From assembly GCA_045659105.1 (NCBI GenBank), contig JAZOWG010000013.1, positions 1-9,962 of the forward strand: a DNA stretch of 9,962 bases, read 5' to 3'. The translations under genes were made by a program, and so were the position numbers. Within the stretch, counting starts at the first letter, position 1, and each line of letters opens with the position of its first letter. A model generated the notes under the pieces. The model saw nothing but the letters and a program-made list of their open reading frames with translations. It was not told the origin of the DNA and did no database searches. Shown in pieces: positions 1-5,805 of the stretch. Source of the DNA: RUG806 sp045659105. Its GTDB lineage: Bacteria; Bacillota; Clostridia; Oscillospirales; Acutalibacteraceae.

Positions 1-3
1 TTT

Positions 4-20
4 ACCGCTTCGGTTTTTTA
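4..20 (+). terminator. Possible short intrinsic terminator at the window edge
   Basis: The plus strand shows ACCG (4-7), a CTT loop (8-10) and CGGT (11-14), running into a T-tract to about position 20. It could end a plus-strand gene lying left of the window and converging on the membrane-protein gene at 24-638. The stem is only 4 bp and the sequence to its left is missing, so this is a weak call. Confidence 0.25.
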
Positions 21-23
21 TGC

Positions 24-638
24 TTATTCTGTATTACAGTCAGGGCTTTCTGTGTAGATTTCTTCGGCTTTAAATATTTTTCTGAAGGAAAACAGTGCGG
101 ATACAATAAGCAACAATACAATCAGATTAATTATACTTACGGGCAGTAAAATATATGCCGAAAGGTCATTGTGTGTCAATGTATCTGTATTCAGAATAAG
201 ATACGTCAACAGGAAACTTATAGTTTCGGAAATAACATATATGTTTCTTCTCGTTATAAGCTTTTTATCAAAATTTGAGCCTTCAGGCTGGTATTTTTCG
301 GCAATAAGGCTGATATCCGTAAATAACTGAAAATAAAAATAGATGTTTATGATGGTGACCACCGAAGTTAGGTGGCATGCCGTCAGAATTGTCATTGCAT
401 CTGTGAAGCTCAGAAGCAATTCTGCAGCTTCCCATACCGCAAGGAATATTCCTAAGGGCTTTAGGAGCCCTATTGTTTTACATTCATCCTTAAGTGAAAT
501 AACAGACAGAGTAATCAGAATAAAGCCCACGAAATCGGGAAGAATATCAAAGGGACCGATTTTTATGTGGATAAGGATGAATATAAAGCCGTATGCGATA
601 TTTGATATTGCCTTATAAAGCTTTTTATTAGCCGTCAT
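24..638 (-). CDS. Six-helix integral membrane protein, third gene of the blaI-M56 operon
   Basis: A 204-residue hydrophobic protein with about six membrane segments (roughly residues 13-25, 33-49, 58-76, 87-110, 133-150, 162-184) and a short acidic cytoplasmic tail. I do not recognise a named family or function. It is a clear paralogue of the product at 3095-3832: both carry an N-terminal G-F-x-F-I-L-x-H block followed by D-[IL]-LPDF-[IV]-G, a central TD-[IL]-S-[IL] segment, a QPEG turn, and an ARNIY/RRNIY helix start. I chose the ATG at 638 over an in-frame TTG at 656. An AAAGGA ribosome binding site lies 9 bases before the ATG, and the TTG would sit inside the end of the previous gene with no such site. 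The ATG comes one base after the upstream TGA (640-642), so translation is probably coupled to the M56 gene. It should be co-regulated by the BlaI-like repressor. It may be a target or accessory of the sensor, which is inference. Confidence 0.85.
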   Translation of the reverse strand: MTANKKLYKAISNIAYGFIFILIHIKIGPFDILPDFVGFILITLSVISLKDECKTIGLLKPLGIFLAVWEAAELLLSFTDAMTILTACHLTSVVTIINIYFYFQLFTDISLIAEKYQPEGSNFDKKLITRRNIYVISETISFLLTYLILNTDTLTHNDLSAYILLPVSIINLIVLLLIVSALFSFRKIFKAEEIYTESPDCNTE

Positions 639-639
639 A

Positions 640-2607
640 TCAATCAGTCCTTTCAAGCGTCAGTACTTCGGACGGTATGCTGTTTACATAAAGAACACCG
701 TAAACAACGTCGGGAAGATAGTTTATTTTTTTCTTATATTCGGTTGTATGTCCGCCGCCGCTGAAATTCTGAATGTTATTCCAGTTTTCAGGAAGTGATT
801 TTCCGGCAGAGGATGCATCTGTTGTGCTTGATGACGAAAAATCTCCGCCGATCATAGTCTCCTTTATTTCTTGTGAAATATGCTCCCAGGCACTTGTGAT
901 TTTGAATCTGTCCGTAATGTCATTGGTAAGTTCAGGGGAAAACTCGGGCAAATCCCCTTTCTTGCCGGTTTTGCAGGAAAAACCCAGGTGTGTTATTTCG
1001 GGCTTTTTGTCTTCGGTGCCGTTATAAATACAGCGTGAGAATGTATTCACGGTAACCTCGTTGAAGGTCGCCTTAAGATAAGGCGAGCTGCTGTTTGATG
1101 CTTTTTCTTCGGGAGAGAAGCAAAGCTGATAATTCCTTTCGACCGTGAAATCACCCGATACGGTTGAATAAGTATATACCGGTAAATCCTCACAGCCCCA
1201 GCTCCACTGCATTTTGTAGGTGATAATATAATCGAATCCGGATTCTTCTGTTACAACCCATCTCACATTTTCTTTGAAAATACGGATTTTCTGATATGCG
1301 ATTTTTTGGTTGTTATCTTCATCCGGATCGTGATAAGCCATACCGAAAACAAGCAACGCAGTGTATTCGTTTTTGTCTGTATTTTCAAGATTATAAATAT
1401 AATATCGGTTATATGATGTCGGAGTGCCGTCAATATCAGCAATTAATTTCGGCGGCCTGCCGTTTGCAATGCTGTCTGTAAGGATTTTCTTTATGTCATT
1501 GTGCATTGATAAGGGTGCACACAAAGCTCTGTAAACTCCGTTATCTTGAAGAACGGCTTTGGCATAGGCATCAATAGCTGCGGCGGGTGTTCGGCAGTAA
1601 TAGCTTCTGGAAACGGCAAGCGCAACGTCAACAGAGGTCTTATCCGTCAGCTGCAAGTAGTCTTCGGGCACCGTAGCCGCACGGGTATTTATCAAAAGAA
1701 ACAATGCCGTAATAATGCTGATACATATACAGATAAGTTGGCTGTTTACCGGATACTGCTTGAATCGGGCTATTGTTTCAATTCTCGAACATATATTTTT
1801 ACCTCCGTTTGCAATTGCCGTGGAAGCAAAGCAGGAGGCATATTTTTCATTTGCCATAGAAAGAAGAAGGTTTCCGTATTCCCGTCTTTCTTCCCCGGAA
1901 AGAATACGGAGAACTCTTGAATCGCACAGTTCTTCAAGGTCGTTACGGATTTTATTGAAGCAGTACAGCAAAAGAGGATTGCACCAATGAACTGAACGGA
2001 AAAGGGAAATAATAATTCCCCATAAAGCATCCTTATATTTCAGATGCATAAGCTCGTGAAGTATTACCTTTTCATCCGGGAATACCTCTGGCAGAATGAG
2101 AACAGGCTTTATTATCCCGAAAATAAAAGGAGAGGTTATTTCCGGTACGGTAACCGTTCTACATTTTTTCAGAGAATACCTCTCGGCTATTTCATTTAAT
2201 CTGACAAGATTTTCTTCTGATAAAGCAGAGGCTTTTCCCGTCAGAATGCGAAGCCGTATATATGAGATGAGATTTCTTATCAGAAAAACTGCCACACCGA
2301 TAAAATATATAAGAAACAGAATATCTGTAATGCTGGGGGAAAATGAAAAATCCGGAAGGGGCAGGAAAAAAGACGGTCTTGAAATTGTATTTTCCCCGGT
2401 CAGGAAGGATTTCAGCAGCTCAGCGGTGAAGGGAACAGCATCCGGATAAGTGAACGGGAAAATAAGGGTGATGCCGAGAATGCCCCATATTCCGAACTGC
2501 CATACGGGCGGAAGTTTATCTCTGAAAATCCTTTTAAGAATGAGTATATAAAACCCGGCAACTGCGGCAGATATACTTACAATCAGGAATTCAAAAATAT
2601 CCCTCAT
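640..2607 (-). CDS. M56-family (BlaR1/MecR1-like) membrane metalloprotease sensor
   Basis: A 655-residue protein with BlaR1-type architecture: membrane segments at about residues 3-24, 35-52, 93-114 and 290-308, with a cytoplasmic zinc protease loop between the third and last. The zinc motif HELMH is at 184-188. The likely third ligand is Glu226 in an EELCD block at 225-229, following the family's HW-x-NP-L stretch (207-212). In BlaR1 and MecR1, sensing at the outer domain activates this protease, which leads to cleavage of the partner repressor; here the partner is the adjacent BlaI-like protein. The outer domain (about 310-655) is not recognisable as a penicillin-binding domain: it lacks an ordered SxxK...SxN...KTG series. 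It carries six cysteines (338, 363, 472, 496, 526, 545) and a Ser/Thr-rich stretch (591-604). The ligand is therefore unknown. The ATG is 3 bases past the blaI stop, and its GGAGGTG ribosome binding site lies in the blaI 3' end. I leave the symbol empty because beta-lactam sensing is not supported. Confidence 0.9.
   Translation of the reverse strand: MRDIFEFLIVSISAAVAGFYILILKRIFRDKLPPVWQFGIWGILGITLIFPFTYPDAVPFTAELLKSFLTGENTISRPSFFLPLPDFSFSPSITDILFLIYFIGVAVFLIRNLISYIRLRILTGKASALSEENLVRLNEIAERYSLKKCRTVTVPEITSPFIFGIIKPVLILPEVFPDEKVILHELMHLKYKDALWGIIISLFRSVHWCNPLLLYCFNKIRNDLEELCDSRVLRILSGEERREYGNLLLSMANEKYASCFASTAIANGGKNICSRIETIARFKQYPVNSQLICICISIITALFLLINTRAATVPEDYLQLTDKTSVDVALAVSRSYYCRTPAAAIDAYAKAVLQDNGVYRALCAPLSMHNDIKKILTDSIANGRPPKLIADIDGTPTSYNRYYIYNLENTDKNEYTALLVFGMAYHDPDEDNNQKIAYQKIRIFKENVRWVVTEESGFDYIITYKMQWSWGCEDLPVYTYSTVSGDFTVERNYQLCFSPEEKASNSSSPYLKATFNEVTVNTFSRCIYNGTEDKKPEITHLGFSCKTGKKGDLPEFSPELTNDITDRFKITSAWEHISQEIKETMIGGDFSSSSTTDASSAGKSLPENWNNIQNFSGGGHTTEYKKKINYLPDVVYGVLYVNSIPSEVLTLERTD
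648..653 (-). promoter_or_regulatory. Ribosome binding site that fixes the start of the 24-638 gene
   Basis: Read on the minus strand this is AAAGGA, 9 bases ahead of the ATG at 636-638. It lies within the last codons of the M56 gene, so ribosomes finishing that gene can restart here. This argues against the upstream TTG at 656 as the start. Confidence 0.6.
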
Positions 2608-2610
2608 ATG

Positions 2611-2973
2611 TTACACCTCCATATCGTCAAGCAGTTTTTTAAGCTTATCCTTTTCTTCCGGCGTGAGCTTTTCTTCCCTTAAAAAGGCGGCAATCATATC
2701 TCCGGCAGAGCCTTTGTATACTCGGGATAAAAAGCTCTTTCTTTCAGATTTTTGACATTCGTCCTTTTGGGCAGCCGCCCTGTAAATATGAGGATTTACG
2801 CTTTTATCAATAAAAACCAGCTTTTTTACTTCCATTCTCGTAAGATAAGTGTGAACGGTATTTCGTGTCCAACCGGTATCGTCCTTAAGCATTTCGACGA
2901 TTTCCCCCAGCTCGCAGCCTCCCGTTTTCCACAGTACCTCAAGAACGGGCCATTCTTTTTCGGATAACTTCAT
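2611..2973 (-). CDS. blaI: BlaI/MecI-family winged-helix repressor
   Basis: A 120-residue protein of the usual BlaI length. The N-terminal winged helix (about 4-66) opens with LSEKEWPVLEVLW. It contains the recognition-helix region around GWTRNTVHTYLTRM (34-47), matching the W-x-x-x-TV-x-T-x-L-x-R-[ML] pattern of the family. The C-terminal part (about 80-118) is the dimerisation segment. The AAFLREEKLT stretch (95-104) aligns with the region where characterised BlaI and MecI are cut, at an Asn-Phe bond; here Ala96-Phe97 occupies that position. It should bind as a dimer to TACAnnTGTA sites, and two lie just upstream. It starts at an ATG 7 bases after AGGAGGG (2980-2986, minus strand). It is the first gene of the operon and probably represses itself, the M56 sensor and the membrane protein. 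The family assignment is firm; the symbol denotes the family, not proven beta-lactam control. Confidence 0.93.
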   Translation of the reverse strand: MKLSEKEWPVLEVLWKTGGCELGEIVEMLKDDTGWTRNTVHTYLTRMEVKKLVFIDKSVNPHIYRAAAQKDECQKSERKSFLSRVYKGSAGDMIAAFLREEKLTPEEKDKLKKLLDDMEV

Positions 2974-2984
2974 AATAATCCCTC

Positions 2985-2996
2985 CTACAGTTGTAG
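2985..2996. promoter_or_regulatory. Second BlaI-type operator in the leader
   Basis: CTACA-GT-TGTAG is a second TACAnnTGTA site with perfect 5-base arms. Its centre is 26 bases from that of the main operator. It lies in the transcribed leader, about +5 to +16, and overlaps the blaI ribosome binding site (2980-2986). Paired operators of this kind are known at bla and mec promoters; cooperative binding here is inference. Confidence 0.75.
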
Positions 2997-3007
2997 TATC
3001 TATTTAT

Positions 3008-3025
3008 ATACTACACTTGTAGTAT
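3008..3025. promoter_or_regulatory. Main BlaI-type operator (perfect 8-bp arms)
   Basis: The sequence ATACTACA-CT-TGTAGTAT is a palindrome with perfect 8-base arms around a 2-base centre. It contains the TACAnnTGTA core recognised by BlaI and MecI proteins. It covers the -10 and part of the spacer of the operon promoter, the position expected for autorepression. Confidence 0.85.
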
Positions 3026-3036
3026 GTTTTTGTCAA
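3008..3036 (-). promoter_or_regulatory. Sigma-A promoter of the blaI operon
   Basis: On the minus strand a consensus -35 TTGACA (3031-3036) is followed, after exactly 17 bases, by a -10 TAGTAT (3008-3013; 4 of 6 consensus bases). Transcription would start near 3001, giving a leader of about 27 bases before the ATG at 2973. The spacer and -10 are covered by the main BlaI-type operator, so repressor and polymerase should compete. Confidence 0.75.
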
Positions 3037-3048
3037 TAGCTTTTTTAC

Positions 3049-3079
3049 AAAAAATACCGAACCGGATAATCCGATTCGG
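3049..3079 (-). terminator. Intrinsic terminator of the 3095-3832 gene
   Basis: On the minus strand CCGAATCGGA (3070-3079) pairs with TCCGGTTCGG (3057-3066) around a TTA loop. This gives a 10-bp stem with one G-U pair, followed closely by TTTTTT (3049-3054). It begins 15 bases past the stop of the membrane-protein gene and separates it from the blaI promoter, whose -35 starts 12 bases further on. Confidence 0.85.
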
Positions 3080-3094
3080 CGTGTGCTAATAGCC

Positions 3095-3832
3095 TTATTC
3101 AGTTTCTTTGTTTTCCTGTATTTCTGTCGACCCTTCATTTATATGTGCTTCGGGGAAACCGTAAGGAGGCACGTTTTCTGCTCCGAAGGGAGGAATATCA
3201 TATGTGCCGTACGGAGGCTTAAGCTCTGCTTCCGTTATGAATTTTCTCAGGGTGAAAAGTGAAACGAGAATAATAATCATCGTGATAAGCATTGCAATTC
3301 CCATAACAAGAGACAGTCCCATAGAAAGTCCCGTAAGAATTTCGGAAACCTTGTTAAACGTCATAAGAACGGAAAGAGACAGAGCGATGCTTACCGAATA
3401 GCACACCGCATAGATGTTTCTTGCAACGATAAGTCTGCGGTCAAGATTCTTACCCTCGGGCTGGTGCTTTGCTGCAAGGATACTTAAATCCGTCAGCAGG
3501 ATAATTGTAAAAATAAGAGATACAACACCCATAGCCGTTGAAAGATACCCCATAACGGTCGACATATATCCGGCAGTAAGGATGCTTGTAAGGGTAAGTG
3601 TTTCGGTAAACCAGACTGATGCTGTCCATATTGCAATTATAATCGAAAGAGGCCTCAGCAATTTCAGATGTCCGAGATTTTCGGAAAGAGAGCCGATTCC
3701 GATAGCTACCAATATATAGCCTATAAAATCCGGGAGCAGGTCGATTGAATTTATTTTGAAATGGAAAAGTATAAAAACAAAGCCCCAAGCTATTTTTGAA
3801 ATTCCGCTTATAAGAGAATTATTTTCTGACAT
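3095..3832 (-). CDS. Six-helix membrane protein with proline-rich tail, paralogue of the 24-638 product
   Basis: A 245-residue hydrophobic protein with about six membrane segments (approximately 11-26, 34-50, 59-77, 84-118, 138-158, 165-194) and a cytoplasmic-type tail from about 197. It shares distinctive blocks with the 24-638 protein: DLLPDFIGYIL near residue 31, LLRPLSI at 58-64, LLTDLSILA at 112-120, QPEG at 124-127 and ARNIY at 137-141. It differs by an insertion in the fourth helix region and by the tail, which holds PPYG, PPFG and PPYG at an 8-residue period (206, 214, 222) before an acidic end. I do not recognise a function. It begins at ATG 3832 after a good AAAGGAG site and has its own strong promoter and terminator. 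It therefore appears independent of the repressor and has no visible BlaI operator. Confidence 0.87.
   Translation of the reverse strand: MSENNSLISGISKIAWGFVFILFHFKINSIDLLPDFIGYILVAIGIGSLSENLGHLKLLRPLSIIIAIWTASVWFTETLTLTSILTAGYMSTVMGYLSTAMGVVSLIFTIILLTDLSILAAKHQPEGKNLDRRLIVARNIYAVCYSVSIALSLSVLMTFNKVSEILTGLSMGLSLVMGIAMLITMIIILVSLFTLRKFITEAELKPPYGTYDIPPFGAENVPPYGFPEAHINEGSTEIQENKETE
3158..3217 (-). repeat. Three PP[YF]G repeats in the membrane-protein tail
   Basis: This stretch encodes PPYG, PPFG and PPYG at residues 206-209, 214-217 and 222-225 of the 3095-3832 protein, each starting 8 residues after the last. The repeat is seen at protein level only; codons have diverged. The paralogue at 24-638 lacks it. 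Confidence 0.7.
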
Positions 3833-3856
3833 ATTAAAGCACTCCTTTCTGATACA

Positions 3857-3885
3857 ATTATAAATTTATTTCATACGTCTGTCAA
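3857..3885 (-). promoter_or_regulatory. Near-perfect sigma-A promoter of the 3095-3832 gene
   Basis: On the minus strand TTGACA (3880-3885) and TATAAT (3857-3862) are separated by exactly 17 bases, a full match to the sigma-A consensus. This predicts strong, largely constitutive transcription starting near 3850. No TACAnnTGTA site overlaps it. Confidence 0.87.
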
Positions 3886-3919
3886 TATTGTTAAATTTCT
3901 TGTCTGAAGCGTATTCTGA

Positions 3920-3948
3920 TTGACAAGCATTTCCTTTTATTATAAAAT
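3920..3948 (+). promoter_or_regulatory. Sigma-A promoter of the ABC exporter genes
   Basis: TTGACA (3920-3925) is followed after 17 bases by TAAAAT (3943-3948). It is divergent from the promoter at 3857-3885, with 34 bases between the two -35 boxes. Transcription near 3955 supports the ATG at 3982 rather than a TTG at 3961 as the start of the first exporter gene. Confidence 0.77.
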
Positions 3949-3981
3949 TATTCTGTATTTTTGATTTTTACGGAGCGAGAA

Positions 3982-5805
3982 ATGAAAAGAAAGAAAAAAG
4001 AAAAGCAGAAGGCACATATTCTCAAAAACACAGCCTTTATGCTGGGCTGTGCATTTAAGTGTGCACCGTTATCTGTAATACTCATTTACATAGAGTATAT
4101 ATTTGAAAACTTCTACTATTCGGTTGTAATAAACGTGTTGTTTCTTGAAACCGCACTGTCCATTGTTGAGGGCAACGGAACCTTCAGGGAATTCGTAATA
4201 AGAATGAGCCTGATTATTATAGGAAAGCTTGCAATCGACCTTTACGGATATATTACGTTCTATACCGTCAGAACAAAGTTTGAAATCAAATGTGAAAGCT
4301 ATATAAATTCGCTGATTTTCACAAAGGCACAGCAGGTTGAATTGGGTTGCTATGAAAATCCCGAGTTCTTTGACAAATACAACCGTGCCACCTGGGTTGT
4401 TGAAAAGGGCGGCTTTAAGAGGATTATTGAAGGCTCCGCCTGGACAATCGGTTCCTTTGTGAGTATTGTTGCTCTTGTCGGATATCTTGTTTCAATAGAT
4501 CCCTTCCTGCTGATTTTCATTCTTTGTCCCATTGTAGTTTTCTTTTTCAGAACCTACAAGAATAATATTGAGCTTGAAAAAGAAAAGGATATGACTCCCT
4601 ATGAAAGGCAGAAGGATTATGTAAGAAGAACAATCCTTCTCAAGGACTTTGCAAAGGAAATCAAGACAACGAATATTTTTGCAGTTATAGACAAGCGTTT
4701 TCGCAGTGCAATAGCAAAAAATATTGAGGTAATAAAAAAGTACGGCTGGAAAATAGCAATTCTCGAATGTGTATCGGACTATTTTGCAGAAATCATCCCC
4801 GTAACGGGCGGCTTCCTTTACGGCTGCTACAGACTGATAATTGCCCAAAATCTTCCCGTTTCTGAGTTTTCCGTTCTTATTTCCGCAATAACCACCTGCA
4901 GAAACAAGCTCAATCATCTTGCTCACTATTTTGCAATGCAGCAGAAGCATTGTCTGTGGGTACAGAATTTGAGAGATTTTCTTTCTTACGAGCCGAAAAT
5001 TCAGAGCGGAGAGCTTATTCCCTCCGACTTCGAAAGCCTCGAATTCAGAAATGTATCCTTCCGCTATAAGGAGGATGGAGAGAACATTCTTAAGAATCTG
5101 TCCTTTGAAATCAAAAGGGGGCAGACCGTTGCAATCGTCGGTCATAACGGAGCAGGAAAAACCACCTTTTCAAAGCTTCTTATGCGCCTTTATGACGTAA
5201 CCGAGGGAGAAATCCTTTATAACGGAGTAAATATCAAGGAATACGATCTTATAAAGTACCGTGAAAAATTCGCAAGCGTTTTTCAGGATTACCGTGTTTT
5301 TGCTATGACCGTAGCCGAAAACGTGCTGACAGAGGAAGTCACGGAAGACAATATGAAAACTGCGGTAAATGCCCTTAAAATGGCAGGCGTTTACGAAAAA
5401 ATAGAAAGGCTTCCCGAAAAGGAAAATTCTGTCCTTACAAAAGAATTTACTCAGGACGGTGTGCTTTTGTCAGGCGGTGAAACTCAGAAGGTGACAATTT
5501 CACGGCTTTTTGCAAAGGACTTTGATGTCGCAGTCCTTGACGAGCCCTCCTCCGCTCTTGACCCTGTTGCAGAAAGCAAGATGTACGACGCCCTTGCTCA
5601 AGGAACAAAGGGGAAGACCGTTATTTATATTTCTCACCGCCTTTCAAGTGCTACACGCTCAGATAATATCCTTGTTTTTGAAGGCGGAAGAATTGCAGAG
5701 CAGGGAACACACGAAAGTCTGATGGCTTCAGGCGGAGAGTACTGCGAGATGTTTACCCTGCAGGCATCAGGCTATATTGAGGGGGTGACGGACAGTGAAG
5801 AATAA
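3982..5805 (+). CDS. ABC half-exporter (permease fused to ATPase), first subunit
   Basis: A 607-residue protein with an N-terminal membrane domain (about 1-335) and a C-terminal ATPase domain (about 350-590), the length and order of a type IV ABC half-exporter. ATPase motifs are complete: Walker A GHNGAGKTT (387-395), Q-loop Gln435, signature LSGGE (496-500), Walker B with catalytic Glu521 in VAVLDEP, and switch His552 in ISHRLSS. The N-terminus is strongly basic (KRKKKEKQK). I chose the ATG at 3982 because GGAG lies 6 bases before it; an in-frame TTG at 3961 is too near the predicted transcription start. The end overlaps the next gene by 11 bases, so the two products very likely pair. A CYENPEFF block (about 123-130) precedes the third helix region and recurs in the partner. 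Substrate is unknown; no peptide gene or tailoring enzyme lies beside it. Confidence 0.93.
   Translation: MKRKKKEKQKAHILKNTAFMLGCAFKCAPLSVILIYIEYIFENFYYSVVINVLFLETALSIVEGNGTFREFVIRMSLIIIGKLAIDLYGYITFYTVRTKFEIKCESYINSLIFTKAQQVELGCYENPEFFDKYNRATWVVEKGGFKRIIEGSAWTIGSFVSIVALVGYLVSIDPFLLIFILCPIVVFFFRTYKNNIELEKEKDMTPYERQKDYVRRTILLKDFAKEIKTTNIFAVIDKRFRSAIAKNIEVIKKYGWKIAILECVSDYFAEIIPVTGGFLYGCYRLIIAQNLPVSEFSVLISAITTCRNKLNHLAHYFAMQQKHCLWVQNLRDFLSYEPKIQSGELIPSDFESLEFRNVSFRYKEDGENILKNLSFEIKRGQTVAIVGHNGAGKTTFSKLLMRLYDVTEGEILYNGVNIKEYDLIKYREKFASVFQDYRVFAMTVAENVLTEEVTEDNMKTAVNALKMAGVYEKIERLPEKENSVLTKEFTQDGVLLSGGETQKVTISRLFAKDFDVAVLDEPSSALDPVAESKMYDALAQGTKGKTVIYISHRLSSATRSDNILVFEGGRIAEQGTHESLMASGGEYCEMFTLQASGYIEGVTDSEE

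Noticed and set aside
964..972. KTG triplet at residues 546-548 of the M56 protein, suggesting a penicillin-binding domain
   Set aside because: The only SxxK found in this domain (Ser600-Lys603) comes after the KTG, the reverse of the order in penicillin-binding proteins, and no SxN-type motif fits between. Likely chance.
1546..1990. Two overlapping plus-strand open frames opposite the M56 gene
   Set aside because: The minus strand carries the conserved protease motifs across this stretch, and the plus-strand frames have no family resemblance.
3899..3927. Inverted repeat CTTGTC / GACAAG between the divergent promoters, as a possible operator
   Set aside because: The arms are only 6 bases with a 17-base gap, and one arm is largely the -35 box itself. 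This is too weak to call a site.
3961..3981. TTG at 3961 as the start of the first exporter gene
   Set aside because: It is only a few bases from the predicted transcription start and lacks a ribosome binding site; the ATG at 3982 has GGAG at a proper distance.
4492..5145. Open frame of 217 codons on the minus strand, opposite the first exporter gene
   Set aside because: It lies wholly inside a well-supported ATPase/permease gene, has no recognisable domain, and is best explained as the antisense shadow of that gene.
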